A stretch of 64,000 bases of DNA from Bacillota bacterium (GCA_009711825.1 VEMY01000001.1:143899-207898), one strand, 5' to 3'. Positions 42,884-52,024 are shown, numbered from the stretch's first letter. The notes: generated from the letters alone by a model not told the origin. Program-made: numbers and translations.

Positions 42884-42941
42884 TTGACAAAAGGACTATG
42901 TGTTGATAACATATAGTATAGATATCTGTAAATAACAGATA
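42884..42941 (+). promoter_or_regulatory. Promoter with two palindromic operators for the Cys-rich protein gene
   Basis: TTGACA (42884-42889) and TAACAT (42907-42912) with a 17-base spacer. Palindrome 1, ACTATGTGTT-GAT-AACATATAGT (42895-42917), covers the spacer and -10. Palindrome 2, TATCTGT-AAATA-ACAGATA (42923-42941), covers the transcription start region. Both positions are suited to a repressor, for example a metal sensor. Confidence 0.7.
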
Positions 42942-42956
42942 GTGGGGGGTGGAGAT

Positions 42957-43064
42957 ATGTGTGGTTCCAAAAAAGGTTGTTGCCAAGATAATTCCGAGAA
43001 AAAGACTGTGTGCCAATGTGGGGGCTCTTGCCAAGAAGAAAAGCCCGGCACTGACAAAGAATAA
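42957..43064 (+). CDS. Small cysteine-rich protein, 35 aa (metallothionein-like)
   Basis: The ATG at 42957 has GGGTGGAG just upstream. The frame has six Cys in 35 residues, in the order MCGSKKGCCQ, then VCQCGGSCQEEK, giving CC, CXC and CX3C patterns able to bind soft metals. The tail is acidic and polar. A consensus promoter with two palindromes lies upstream and a terminator directly after, so it is a complete single-gene unit. No named family is recognised; a metal- or redox-buffering role is inferred. Confidence 0.65.
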   Translation: MCGSKKGCCQDNSEKKTVCQCGGSCQEEKPGTDKE

Positions 43065-43069
43065 ATTTG

Positions 43070-43093
43070 CTCCCGTATTGCGGGAGTTTTTTG
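43070..43093 (+). terminator. Terminator of the Cys-rich gene
   Basis: CTCCCG TATTG CGGGAG followed by six T. Confidence 0.85.
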
Positions 43094-43184
43094 TTGCACA
43101 AATTTTTTAGCAAAAATAAAGGAATAAGCCTGTACAGTGGCAAATACATAAAAGTGGAACCCGTAAAGAGAGGGAGTGGGAAAA

Positions 43185-43730
43185 ATGCGGGACGGTAAGA
43201 CTGTATGGCTGATTGATGCCGCGTACCTGTTCAATGCCCAGGAATCTGTCAGTCCCGATTATAATTTTGATTACCGGAAGCTGCGCGATAGATTGGAGCA
43301 GGACGGTTCTATTGATCGTGCCTATTACCTGAATAGCACTCCCAACCCGCCAACCGATGCCCAGAGCAGTTTTCATTCCTGGCTGCAAACTTCTCGCCCC
43401 GACGGCCCTCAGTTCCGGGTTCACCTTTATCAGCTAAAGGGCAGGGATTATGACTGTCCCCACTGTCACCGTAAGTTCAGCCTTCAGGTGCAAAAGGGTG
43501 TGGATGTGGGGCTGGCAACACTGATTGTGCGGTTGGCAAAGTATAATTATGATAACCTCATCCTCTCTTCGGGAGACGGTGACCTGAAGGATGCCATCGT
43601 CCATGCCAAGGAGCATTGCAACAAACGGTTTGAACTCTGCGTGTTTCGCTGGGGAGTGTCCCCCGAGCTGCAGTCCTATGCTGACAAAGTTCACTGGATT
43701 GATGATTTTGCCACAGAAGTGAAAAAATAA
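43185..43730 (+). CDS. NYN-domain protein (LabA/DUF88-like putative ribonuclease)
   Basis: 181 residues from the ATG at 43185, with GAGGGAGTGGG upstream. The PIN-like NYN fold is suggested by the conserved acidic residues: VWLIDAAYLFNA at the N-terminus, KGVDVGLATLIVRLA near residue 105, and LILSSGDGDLKDAI near residue 130. CPHCH near residue 90 is an added potential metal site. NYN proteins are thought to be metal-dependent RNases. The adjacent gene is a methyltransferase on the same strand. Confidence 0.82.
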   Translation: MRDGKTVWLIDAAYLFNAQESVSPDYNFDYRKLRDRLEQDGSIDRAYYLNSTPNPPTDAQSSFHSWLQTSRPDGPQFRVHLYQLKGRDYDCPHCHRKFSLQVQKGVDVGLATLIVRLAKYNYDNLILSSGDGDLKDAIVHAKEHCNKRFELCVFRWGVSPELQSYADKVHWIDDFATEVKK

Positions 43731-43771
43731 ACAATAATCTCCCCTTACAACCTGAAGCGGGGGTGCTTTGA

Positions 43772-44545
43772 ATGGCCTTAAATTGGATGAAAGTGGATAA
43801 AGTTTCTTTTAACAGTCTCCTGTTGCTTGAGCGTGTGCAGCTCACCTGGTTGCCTGGTTGGGTGGACGAAGAAAATCTTGCCACTGCCTTGCGCGCCAAC
43901 CCAGCGGTGGAATGGTTTATGCGGCATAAGTGCCCTGAAATTTCGAGTTGGCTGGATAAAGTGCTTTCCCTGCCAACGGAGGCCCCAGTTCGGGAGGCTG
44001 AGTTGGCAGTGCTCAGCCAGCTGGAAGATTTGTTGGTTTACGCGCTGGATCCGGATATCTACGACGCCCAGCCATTCCTGAATTGGGACAACCGAGAGTT
44101 GACCGAGCTAGTTGATTTCGCTGGCAAGACCGTTATCGATGTTGGCGCCGGCACCGGACGCCTCACTTTGGTTGCCTTGGAGCATGGCGCTACTGTATAT
44201 GCCGTGGAGCCAGTGGCCAATCTACGCGCGTTTTTGTTGCAAAAGACTAGGCGCCAGACCTTGGACAAACGGTTATTCGTTGTTGATGGTCTGATTACGC
44301 GGATCCCCTTCGCAGATAAGTTTGCGGACGTTGTTATGGGTGGGCATGTGTTTGGCGATGCCCCTGATGAGGAGTACGCTGAGTTGCTGCGGGTTGTACG
44401 TCCAGGCGGCATGATTGTGCTTTGTCCCGGAAATAACGACAAAGACAACGCTGCCCATAAGTTTCTGGTGGAGACTGGGTTTCAGTGGTCCCGGTTTGAG
44501 CAGCCCAGGGACGGAATAAAGCGCAAATACTGGAAAATTGTATAA
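43772..44545 (+). CDS. Class I SAM-dependent methyltransferase with N-terminal extension
   Basis: 257 residues from the ATG at 43772. The first 110 residues are an extension of unknown nature (WLPGWVDEENLATALRANPAVEWF). The methyltransferase domain has motif I VIDVGAGTGRLTL near residue 125 and YAVEPVANLRAFL for the acidic motif II. HVFGDAPDEEYAELLRVVRPGGMIVL completes the core. The substrate is unknown. It lies 41 bases after the NYN gene and is probably co-transcribed. Confidence 0.85.
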   Translation: MALNWMKVDKVSFNSLLLLERVQLTWLPGWVDEENLATALRANPAVEWFMRHKCPEISSWLDKVLSLPTEAPVREAELAVLSQLEDLLVYALDPDIYDAQPFLNWDNRELTELVDFAGKTVIDVGAGTGRLTLVALEHGATVYAVEPVANLRAFLLQKTRRQTLDKRLFVVDGLITRIPFADKFADVVMGGHVFGDAPDEEYAELLRVVRPGGMIVLCPGNNDKDNAAHKFLVETGFQWSRFEQPRDGIKRKYWKIV

Positions 44546-44548
44546 AGA

Positions 44549-44575
44549 AAAGAGTCAGCTTCGGCTGACTCTTTA
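44549..44575. terminator. Bidirectional terminator
   Basis: AAGAGTCAGC TTCG GCTGACTCTT with a UUCG tetraloop, between convergent genes. Confidence 0.85.
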
Positions 44576-45382
44576 TTCATCTGTTGCTGCTGTCCAGTTT
44601 TCAAACCGGATTAATGCAGCTTCGACAGCTGTGCTATTGACAGCGAACCTCTCGGCCACTTCATCACTTATGGAAGCGGTATTTGTCTGATTGCCCATGG
44701 TCGCTGTATACTCCTGATGCAAATCATGCCATGTTTTTACAATTGCAGCCTCAGTTTGCGAAAGTTGTTGCGCCCAATCGATATTGCCAGAGTTCCAGCT
44801 AAATTCACCGGGTTCGGTTTCCCAGTGAGCGGCCCGGTTCCAGTAGCCGCTAGGACCATATTCTGCAAAACCGAACGGCGCCTCCAGTTCGTAAAACTCA
44901 GGGTAATCGTAGAAATAAAATCGCGCTGCATGTTGCGCTGCTTCAGCCTGTTGGGTGAGCCCTGACGCCACTGCCAGTAATCGGTCCTGATCAGCGGGCT
45001 CATTGACGACTATGTGATAGGTGAACAATCTAAGTTCGCCGGTTGAGTGGTCGTCTATTTGAATAACATGATGGTCAATGGCCTGGCCTGTCTGGTTGCG
45101 CCAATTGATGATTCCAGTTGTGAAGGCGATCAATGACATTGACAATAACATCACCGTCAGCAGGCGGGCGCTTGTGCGTCGGGTAAAAATCAAAACGAGA
45201 ATGCTGCCAACAAAACCGGCAGCTCCCAACCAGTTGGCTGTCCGGGCTGCGGTCAGACTGGTATCAAAACCAATAAGCAGCAGGGCGAAGCAGATAGCGA
45301 TAATATAGAGTTTAAGACGTGATATGCGCATGGTTTTCCTCATCACTCCCCCCAGGAAAGCCAGCCCCAGCAAAGTAATCAT
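44573..45382 (-). CDS. Uncharacterised membrane-anchored protein, 269 aa
   Basis: Start taken at the ATG at 45382 with GGAGGTG 8 bases upstream. Four hydrophobic segments occupy residues 1-100 (LYIIAICFALLLIGFD, WLGAAGFVGSILVLIF, LLTVMLLSMSLIAFTTGII). The remaining 170 residues are soluble, acidic and rich in aromatic residues (ARFYFYDYPEFYELEAPFGFAEYGPSGYWNRAAHW). I do not recognise a family. It is transcribed alone. Confidence 0.75.
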   Translation of the reverse strand: MITLLGLAFLGGVMRKTMRISRLKLYIIAICFALLLIGFDTSLTAARTANWLGAAGFVGSILVLIFTRRTSARLLTVMLLSMSLIAFTTGIINWRNQTGQAIDHHVIQIDDHSTGELRLFTYHIVVNEPADQDRLLAVASGLTQQAEAAQHAARFYFYDYPEFYELEAPFGFAEYGPSGYWNRAAHWETEPGEFSWNSGNIDWAQQLSQTEAAIVKTWHDLHQEYTATMGNQTNTASISDEVAERFAVNSTAVEAALIRFENWTAATDE

Positions 45383-45466
45383 CGGCGGCACCTCCTGCAT
45401 TTGCCGTTATTATGCACAGGAGTTTGCCAAATATTAAACCGCCAGGCAAGCCTGGCGGCAAAAGTA

Positions 45467-46291
45467 TTATTCTAGCGATTTGGTACCGGGGCGCCAGTTC
45501 CGTGCCCGGGTATAATAGAGTGTCATAGCTAAAGCTACAAGGAGCAGACCCACCGCAGCCCAGACCAGCAAGTGATACAGGGTCAGCTGGTCAGGGGAAA
45601 TGAAGCTGAGCACTACGCTGGTGCTGTTCCAGAATAAATGCACGAGGATAGGCGCCCAGAGCGAACGAAACTGGAGGTAAATCACGCCCAGGTATATACC
45701 CAGAGGAAAGGCATAAATGAATTGGAACCAGTTTAGATGAATTGCGCCGAAAACCAGACCCTGAAGAATGAGGGCGGGCCACAGGGGTATAGCCCACTTT
45801 AATGCCTTAAAGATCAGGCCCCGGAAAAGCAATTCCTCAAATATCGGCACCACAATGCCCACAGTCAGTAATGTCAATATAAAACTGTCACTGGTAAGCA
45901 GCGCGTCCAAATCAGTCAGGTCAGTGGGCAGGATTTGTTCAATTTCCACCAGTGGTAAAATTCCGTTGAGCAAAAGGGCAATCCCCGCTCCCATTAATGC
46001 GGAAACGGCAACCCTGATTGCGGGCATTTTCTTCAGGCGGGTATATTTGTTGAGATTGACCCCCCTGATAATGAAAATTAGGTAATAGAGTATAATCGCT
46101 AAGACACTGGCAGCCAGCATCATTGGCATGAAGTTCTCGAAGAGGAACTCCATGGGGTGCATGGTTGTGCGTTCTCCGAACAACGAAAACATGTAAACCA
46201 AGATTAACCCGAGCCCGACGATTATGTTTGCCATCAGATAAATAAACAAATACATTGCAATCCAGCCAGCAGCAATAAAGATTTTTTTCAT
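45467..46291 (-). CDS. CPBP family intramembrane metalloprotease
   Basis: 274 residues with about seven membrane segments and AGAGAGGT upstream. The Abi/CPBP motifs are all visible: EELLFRG near residue 162, FGAIHLNW near 198 and VHLFWNST near 230, giving the Glu-Glu, His and His-Asn residues of the active site. Members act on CAAX-like proteins, in bacteriocin immunity or in signalling; the role here is not known. Confidence 0.9.
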   Translation of the reverse strand: MKKIFIAAGWIAMYLFIYLMANIIVGLGLILVYMFSLFGERTTMHPMEFLFENFMPMMLAASVLAIILYYLIFIIRGVNLNKYTRLKKMPAIRVAVSALMGAGIALLLNGILPLVEIEQILPTDLTDLDALLTSDSFILTLLTVGIVVPIFEELLFRGLIFKALKWAIPLWPALILQGLVFGAIHLNWFQFIYAFPLGIYLGVIYLQFRSLWAPILVHLFWNSTSVVLSFISPDQLTLYHLLVWAAVGLLLVALAMTLYYTRARNWRPGTKSLE

Positions 46292-46431
46292 AACAGACCT
46301 CTCTTTGAAGTTCTGTTTATATTATAGGGGAAGTTCATTGATTTTAGAAGAGCGGGCGGCTGGTTAGCGCCAAGCACAGGTAGCAGGAATTTCCTCCGTA
46401 ATGGAGAAAATTGTATATTGAGGTGATATAT

Positions 46432-46869
46432 ATGAAGAAAGAGTTAACTCCAGAGCAAGTCGAGCTTCTTACCAGTTGCTCTGTCAATGCGGTGTTGGCC
46501 ACCGCTGATCGGGCTGGCAATCCCAATACAGCTCCGGTGCACCTTATGTGGGCGAAGGACATCAACACCATAATAGTGGCGCTGGCGACCAGGCATCAGA
46601 GCTCTGACAATCTCAAAACCCAAGGACGTTTTTCCCTTTCAGTTATGGAGGCTGATGATCAGGCATTTTCTGTTCAGGGTTACGGAAAACTGGTGCGCCA
46701 GCCCATGGATGCCAATCCCCACATGTCGATGTTTGAGTTGACAGTCCAGGTAGTAAAGCCAGATACCACCCCTACTGTCGCTGTGGTTAGCGGAGTGAGA
46801 ACAAAAAAGCGCAGCGAAAAGACAGATACATTTTTCACCGCCTGTTTTCAGGAACTGAAAGCTTTTTAG
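46432..46869 (+). CDS. Pyridoxamine 5'-phosphate oxidase-like flavin-binding protein
   Basis: 145 residues from the ATG at 46432, with GAGGTGAT upstream. The split-barrel FMN-binding pattern is visible: VNAVLATADRAGNPNTAPVHLMWAKD near residue 18, and RHQSSDNLKTQGRFSLSVME near 55. Members bind FMN or F420 and act as small reductases or oxidases. No neighbour indicates the substrate. Confidence 0.85.
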   Translation: MKKELTPEQVELLTSCSVNAVLATADRAGNPNTAPVHLMWAKDINTIIVALATRHQSSDNLKTQGRFSLSVMEADDQAFSVQGYGKLVRQPMDANPHMSMFELTVQVVKPDTTPTVAVVSGVRTKKRSEKTDTFFTACFQELKAF

Positions 46870-46923
46870 TAAGTGCCTGAAACCCCTAACTGTTTACTCG
46901 GAATGGCAAAGGAGTTGAGTGCA

Positions 46924-48237
46924 GTGAGAACAGGTAAACTGCTGCTGGTGGTGTTGATAAGCGCAATGATTTTAGCCTTTGGATGCAATAATACCCACGA
47001 GCAAGGAAATGGCACCCCAGATAATGACGATGGCGACGATGACACAGATTTGCCATCCAAAGAACCCCCCGGGGATTTACCTTCAGTTGAGACTGGGGCT
47101 GTTGAACTGGCTTTTCTGCGCAATTATGATATCTGGCTGCTTGCCGACAACCGGGAGCAACAGCTGACAGACGAAGGGGACATATCGTTTATGCAATGGT
47201 CGCCCGACGGGCAGAAAATCCTATATTTCCGCGGCCATGGCACAACCGGCGATTTATGGGTAATGGACGCTGACGGCTCGAACCAGCAGCAGTTGGCCCA
47301 GGGCGTGTTTATGCAGTATCAGGTGACGCTTGCTCCGGGGTTGTGCTGGCATCCCTCGGGCGAGCGTGTCGCATTTTTGCAAGGTGATAGCCTTGTGATA
47401 CAGGACTTAAACGGAGACCAAAAGACCCAGGTCGCTCTTAATTATGATTATTATGGCGGCCCTTGGTGGCATCCGGGCGGTGAAACGCTAATCGTATGGG
47501 GCGCCAACAGCGATTATACCGCCAATGCTTATTTCTATGGAGCTGATGGCACCCCCGGGGCTGTCCGGGAGCTGGTCTCAAGCCCCTTTTGGTCTGACGA
47601 CGGATTATTCTTCGTTCAAGAGGTATTGGACCCGGTCTCCGGTTACCTGCAGGCACAGGGAGTGTACTCTGTCGATCCGCGGGGCGAAAATCAGCGGGCC
47701 GTATATGAGGGTAACCTCGCTTGGTCACCGCTTGTGGCTGTAGACCCCACGGGTCGGCGTCTGGCTGTTTCCGATGCAAGAAATGTTCATGTGCTGACGA
47801 CCGACGGATTTACTGTCGAATTTAGTGTCGAGTCGGAAATTGTCAATACCCGCTCGGAATTTGCTCACCCTTTTTGGTTTGCCTTCGCTCCCCATGGGGA
47901 TCGGCTGGCGGTGATGAATTATTATCTTGAAGTCGAGGGTGAACAGGGTGACGATGGCTACTGGCTGCTCCGGGTCTATGACATTGCTGACAACTATCGC
48001 GGCCTCGATGTTTGGCCCCGGGTTTATGAACTATATGGCGGTGCCGATCAACAACCGCCTGTGCCAATGCAGGGAATTCAGCCGTTTTTTTGGAGCGGCT
48101 GTGGTGAAAACTTATTGGTGCTTAGAAATGGTGAAAGCGAGTACGATTTATGGCTTGTAACAGACGTATTGACAGCTGCAGATTACGGGGAAGGTCCAGT
48201 GCTTGCTAATATTTCACAGTTCTTTATTCGGCCTTAG
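46924..48237 (+). CDS. Lipoprotein with TolB/WD40-like propeller repeats
   Basis: 437 residues from a GTG at 46924 with AAAGGAG upstream. Lipoprotein signal peptide ending in LAFGC, then an acidic low-complexity linker (NDDGDDDTDLPSKEPP). The remainder has TolB-like blades: FMQWSPDGQKILYF, LWVMDADGSNQQQL, LCWHPSGERVAFL, PWWHPGGETLIVW and FAPHGDRLAVM. It is an exposed surface protein of unknown role, the second propeller lipoprotein in this window. Confidence 0.85.
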   Translation: MRTGKLLLVVLISAMILAFGCNNTHEQGNGTPDNDDGDDDTDLPSKEPPGDLPSVETGAVELAFLRNYDIWLLADNREQQLTDEGDISFMQWSPDGQKILYFRGHGTTGDLWVMDADGSNQQQLAQGVFMQYQVTLAPGLCWHPSGERVAFLQGDSLVIQDLNGDQKTQVALNYDYYGGPWWHPGGETLIVWGANSDYTANAYFYGADGTPGAVRELVSSPFWSDDGLFFVQEVLDPVSGYLQAQGVYSVDPRGENQRAVYEGNLAWSPLVAVDPTGRRLAVSDARNVHVLTTDGFTVEFSVESEIVNTRSEFAHPFWFAFAPHGDRLAVMNYYLEVEGEQGDDGYWLLRVYDIADNYRGLDVWPRVYELYGGADQQPPVPMQGIQPFFWSGCGENLLVLRNGESEYDLWLVTDVLTAADYGEGPVLANISQFFIRP

Positions 48238-48288
48238 CTGATTTATCCAGCATTGGGTGGTTATACTAGCCCCGAAAGGGGTGACGGG

Positions 48289-48507
48289 GTGGAAGTACAT
48301 TCAGAACTGGTTAACCTTGGCCCACAAGCAGTTAATGATTACGATTTATATGTAATTGCGGAGCTCAAGCTAAGATACGGCCGGAACAGCGGCAATATTA
48401 CTATTTTGCCTCGGGCGCTGCTGGTCTGTGCTGGAGCTGATGTATTAGTGTTTGTTATAGATTCCATAACAAACCGTCAAACACAGGAAGGGGAAAAGGC
48501 TGTATAA
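48289..48507 (+). CDS. Possible small protein, 72 aa
   Basis: GTG at 48289 with AAAGGGG 8-14 bases before it. The frame has one hydrophobic stretch (ALLVCAGADVLVFVI) and an otherwise mixed composition. It ends in the -10-like TATAAT before the glycine riboswitch. No family recognised; it could be chance. Confidence 0.35.
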   Translation: MEVHSELVNLGPQAVNDYDLYVIAELKLRYGRNSGNITILPRALLVCAGADVLVFVIDSITNRQTQEGEKAV

Positions 48508-48544
48508 TAGCAGTGGGAAGTAAAAAAAATCACATACTATCGGA

Positions 48545-48752
48545 TGACGAATACGGGAGAGACCCTCTGGGCGCCGAAGGAGCAAACCGGCAGCTGCCCG
48601 GCTGTCGGCACTAACTCTCAGGCAAAAGGACCGTATTCCGACGAAACTCTGGAAAGTCCCAACGGGACACCGACGGAGCAAATCCCTATGTTTAGGGGTT
48701 AATCTCTCAGGTCCATAGACAGAGGCAGCGGCAATTATGTCGCTGTTTTTTA
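48545..48752 (+). promoter_or_regulatory. Tandem glycine riboswitch with terminator, upstream of the grd operon
   Basis: Aptamer 1 (about 48550-48640): CGGGAGAGACC, GCGCCGAAGGAGCAA, AACTCTCAGGCAAAAGGACCG. Aptamer 2 (about 48640-48725): GAAACTCTGGAAAGTCC, CACCGACGGAGCAAAT, AATCTCTCAGGTCC, AGACAGAGG. A stem CAGCGGCA / TGTCGCTG with six T at 48726-48752 forms the terminator. In relatives such tandem switches turn genes on when glycine is present, which fits induction of glycine reductase. Confidence 0.95.
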
Positions 48753-48767
48753 TATTGGGGGGGTAGT

Positions 48768-49151
48768 ATGTTTATTGTTATAACAAATAATCCCTTGGTC
48801 GCCCAATGGTATAAAGATAGTGAAAGTGATAACTTTAGCATCCAATGGCAGCGTGACAGTTTGCTGTCGGTTTTGACTACAGCCAGAGATTTGATTCATC
48901 AAGGCTGGAAGCTGGTGAATCACCCGCTTGCTTCCAGTATTAAGCCCAATCAAACCCCGTTCAAAACGTTGCTTTTGGGTAAAACTAAACATACGCTTGA
49001 TTATCAATCATTGCAGGCAATCGAAGACGCTTTTGGAGCTGTTGCCAAATCAGGGCCCTTTCCCGGGGCTAATGAAGATGTTTTGGCTGATCTACAGCTG
49101 CTAGATTTAGAGATATGCAAGAGTATTGAATTACCAAGCTGGGAGGAGTGA
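48768..49151 (+). CDS. grdX: GrdX family protein
   Basis: 127 residues with GGGGGGG before the ATG. The sequence holds the typical GrdX features: FIVITNNPLVAQWY at the N-terminus and the NHPLASSIKPNQTPFKTLLL segment near residue 55. GrdX genes are found at the head of glycine or betaine reductase operons; the exact function is unknown. It lies directly behind the glycine riboswitch. Confidence 0.9.
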   Translation: MFIVITNNPLVAQWYKDSESDNFSIQWQRDSLLSVLTTARDLIHQGWKLVNHPLASSIKPNQTPFKTLLLGKTKHTLDYQSLQAIEDAFGAVAKSGPFPGANEDVLADLQLLDLEICKSIELPSWEE

Positions 49152-49157
49152 AGCATT

Positions 49158-50363
49158 ATGGCCAATTACGATTTGATTATTATTGGTGGTGGTCCCGGAG
49201 GTTTGGCTGCCGGCATTTATGCCTCCAGGTCAAAGCTGAACACGCTAGTTATTGAAAAGGGAACACCAGGCGGGCAGGCAGCAACCACAGAAGAGATGGA
49301 GAACTATCCAGGGTTTTTTGATGGCACTTCCGGGCCCCAACTCACAGAAAAGATGCACCAGCATGCTAGCCACTTTGGTTGCCAGTTTGTCAAAGATGAA
49401 GTTACTGCGGTGGATTTTAGCGGTTATGAAAAGGTTATTACAACCAAAAAGGGGAGCTACACCGCCAAAGCAGTTATTCTTGCAACCGGCGCCGTGCCCC
49501 GGGAGCTGGGCCTTCCCGGCGAGCGCGAACTCCGTGGCAAAGGAGTCTCCTACTGTGCAACCTGCGACGCTGATTTTTATGAAGATCTTGACGTTGTTGT
49601 CGTCGGCAATGGTGACGCCGCGATTGAGGAGGCGATTTACCTCACCAAATTCGCCGAGAAGGTAAGCATAATTGTCGTTCATGATGAAGGTGTGCTGGAC
49701 GCCACCAAGGTAATCCAGGAGCGGGCATTCAAGAATCCAAAAATTCACTTTGTCTGGAATTCGGTGCTGGAATCAATCAACGGAGACGGTATTGTCGAGT
49801 CTGTCAAGGTGAAGAATCTAAAAAATGGCGAGACATGGGACCTTGAAACAAACGGTGTGTTTATCTTCGTTGGCACTGTGCCAAAGACCGAGTTCTTGCA
49901 AGGCGTTGTTGACTTGGATGAGCGCGGGTATATCCCCGCCAATGAGCAGATGGAAACTTCCGTGGATGGAATTTATGCAGTCGGCGATGTGCGTCAGAAA
50001 TATTTGCGTCAGGTCGTTACTGCAGCCGCCGACGGGGCTATTGCCGCTGTCGCTGCCGAAAAATATCTCCATGAGGAAGAGAATTTCCGCTCTGAAGTGC
50101 TGGAGCAGTCACGGCCAGTGGCGGTTATGTTCTGGAGTCCCTTCCATCAAGAGAGCATGGAGTTGGTGCCCAAGGTTGAGGCCGCGGTTACCCAAGCAGG
50201 AAACATTGGCCTTGTAAAGATAGATACTTATCGCAATCAACGGATTGCCCGTCGTTACGGGATAGAAGAAATACCGACGGTGGTTCTGTTTAAAGCCGGC
50301 GAACCGGCAGGCCGAGTCAACGGCGCCGACCTCACGGAACTGGCTGCATTGTTAACCCAATAG
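49158..50363 (+). CDS. trxB: Thioredoxin reductase with C-terminal thioredoxin-like domain
   Basis: 401 residues, about 90 longer than ordinary TrxB. FAD fold GGGPGGLAAGIYASR near residue 10, redox pair SYCATCDADF near 135, NADPH site VVGNGDAAIEEA near 155, and the C-terminal FAD motif YAVGDVRQKYLRQV near 275. From about residue 310 a thioredoxin-like fold follows (PVAVMFWSPFHQESMELVPKVEAA, IPTVVLFKAGEP), with SPFH where CXXC would be, so it is redox-inactive. It supplies electrons to thioredoxin and then to glycine reductase. Confidence 0.94.
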   Translation: MANYDLIIIGGGPGGLAAGIYASRSKLNTLVIEKGTPGGQAATTEEMENYPGFFDGTSGPQLTEKMHQHASHFGCQFVKDEVTAVDFSGYEKVITTKKGSYTAKAVILATGAVPRELGLPGERELRGKGVSYCATCDADFYEDLDVVVVGNGDAAIEEAIYLTKFAEKVSIIVVHDEGVLDATKVIQERAFKNPKIHFVWNSVLESINGDGIVESVKVKNLKNGETWDLETNGVFIFVGTVPKTEFLQGVVDLDERGYIPANEQMETSVDGIYAVGDVRQKYLRQVVTAAADGAIAAVAAEKYLHEEENFRSEVLEQSRPVAVMFWSPFHQESMELVPKVEAAVTQAGNIGLVKIDTYRNQRIARRYGIEEIPTVVLFKAGEPAGRVNGADLTELAALLTQ

Positions 50364-50378
50364 ATTGGAGGTGAAAAA

Positions 50379-50693
50379 ATGCTGGAGCTAAATAAAGAGA
50401 ACTTTGAACAGGAAGTCTTGCAGGCCCAGGGTTTGGTGTTGGTGGACTTCTGGAGCCCCAAATGCGAACCGTGTATGGAACTGATGCCAGCCATAACAGA
50501 ACTCTCGGAGCAATACAGCGCTGTTAAGTTTGGCAAAGTGAATATCATGGAGAATCGTCGTTTGGCAATTGGTCAGAAAGTGTTGGGCTTGCCCACCATC
50601 CTCATTTATAAAGACGGAGAAAAAGCGGCAGAGCTGAGCAAAGACTTTTCCGTCGAGGATGTGGAAGCAGAGTTAAAACGCTTACTGGGATAG
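50379..50693 (+). CDS. trxA: Thioredoxin of the glycine reductase system
   Basis: 104 residues with GGAGGTG before the ATG. Thioredoxin fold with VLVDFWSPKCEPCMELMP near residue 20: the active site is CEPC instead of CGPC. cis-Pro in LPTILIYKDGE near residue 70. Thioredoxins of glycine reductase operons commonly have non-standard active sites. It re-reduces the GrdA selenide-sulfide after each turnover. Confidence 0.93.
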   Translation: MLELNKENFEQEVLQAQGLVLVDFWSPKCEPCMELMPAITELSEQYSAVKFGKVNIMENRRLAIGQKVLGLPTILIYKDGEKAAELSKDFSVEDVEAELKRLLG

Positions 50694-50712
50694 AGACTGG
50701 GAGGTGAAAGTA

Positions 50713-51996
50713 ATGAAACTGAAATTAGGGCGAATTAAGATCCGGGACATTCAGTTTGGGGCAAAATCCGGTATTGATGCAGGTGTGCTTACGATTAATC
50801 AGGAGGAAATGATTGGTCAGCTGGCTGATGAACGTTTGGAAAACATTCAGATTGAACTGGCTCACCCCGGTGAATCGATTCGGATTATGCCGGTCAAAGA
50901 TGTTATTGAGCCGCGCCTGAAGGTTGAGGGAAGCGGTGGCGTTTTCCCCGGCTTTATGCACAAAGTGGATATGGTTGGCCAAGGCACAACAGTGGTCCTA
51001 GATGGCGCTGCTGTGGTTACCACCGGCAAGATTGTCGGTTTTCAGGAAGGGATAATCGATATGACCGGCCCCGGCGCCGCATATACGCCATTTTCAAAAA
51101 CACATAACGTGGTAGTCAAGGCCGATGCGGTAGCTAACCTCAGCCAACACGAACATGAGGCAGCTATGCGCGCTTTGGGGCTGAAGGCCGCTACTTATCT
51201 GGCAGAGCTGGCCTGGGATATTGAGCCCGATAGCACTGAAGAATACGAGCATCTGAACTTCCGGGATAATCTGGAGAAGTTCAAGGGTTTGCCCCGGGTA
51301 GCGTATGTATATATGCTGCAAACCCAGGGTCTGCTCCACGACACTTATGTCTATGGCGTCGATGCCAAGCGGATTCTGCCAACCCTGATGTCTCCCACTG
51401 AAATAATGGATGGGGCAATTGTCAGCGGTAACTGCGTCAGCGCCTGTGACAAAAACACCACGTACCATCATCTCAACAACCCGGTGGTTCATGACTTGTT
51501 GGAACGCCATGGCAAGGACATAAATTTTGTCGGCATCATCATTACCAATGAAAACGTAACTTTGGCCGATAAAGAACGTTCCTCTAACTTCACCGCCAAG
51601 TTGGCGAGTATGTTGGGACTTGACGGCGCAATTATTTCTGAGGAAGGGTTCGGCAATCCCGATACAGATTTGATTATGAACTGCACCAAGCTGGAAAAGC
51701 AGGGGATTAAGACTGTCCTCATTACCGATGAGTATGCCGGTCGGGATGGAGCATCCCAATCCCTCGCCGATGCCGACCCGCTTGCCAATGCCGTTGTTAC
51801 CGGCGGCAACGCCAATATGGTGGTAACACTGCCGAAGCTGGATAAGGTTATCGGCGACGACAGTCCGGCCGATGTCATCGCTGGCGGCTTTGACGGCAGT
51901 CTGGCGGATGACGGCACAATAACCGTGGAAATCCAGGCAATTATTGGCGCAACCAGCGAACTGGGCTTCAATAAATTATCGGCCCGCGAAATCTAG
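50713..51996 (+). CDS. grdE: Glycine reductase component B, alpha/beta subunit proprotein
   Basis: 427 residues from the ATG at 50713, with GGGAGGTG upstream. The processing site [10 protein letters not shown] near residue 242 is visible: cleavage before the first Cys gives the pyruvoyl group that binds glycine as a Schiff base. The N-terminal KIRDIQFG and [25 protein letters not shown] match GrdE. Together with GrdB it forms the substrate-specific protein B. Glycine rather than sarcosine or betaine specificity is inferred from the riboswitch. Confidence 0.95.
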   Translation: MKLKLGRIKIRDIQFGAKSGIDAGVLTINQEEMIGQLADERLENIQIELAHPGESIRIMPVKDVIEPRLKVEGSGGVFPGFMHKVDMVGQGTTVVLDGAAVVTTGKIVGFQEGIIDMTGPGAAYTPFSKTHNVVVKADAVANLSQHEHEAAMRALGLKAATYLAELAWDIEPDSTEEYEHLNFRDNLEKFKGLPRVAYVYMLQTQGLLHDTYVYGVDAKRILPTLMSPTEIMDGAIVSGNCVSACDKNTTYHHLNNPVVHDLLERHGKDINFVGIIITNENVTLADKERSSNFTAKLASMLGLDGAIISEEGFGNPDTDLIMNCTKLEKQGIKTVLITDEYAGRDGASQSLADADPLANAVVTGGNANMVVTLPKLDKVIGDDSPADVIAGGFDGSLADDGTITVEIQAIIGATSELGFNKLSAREI

Positions 51997-52024
51997 CGCA
52001 GAAATAAAACAAGGAGGTAAGGAC

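Noticed and set aside
42895-42941. CRISPR-like short palindromes before the Cys-rich gene
   Set aside because: There are only two, they differ in sequence, and they sit on a promoter; operators explain them better.
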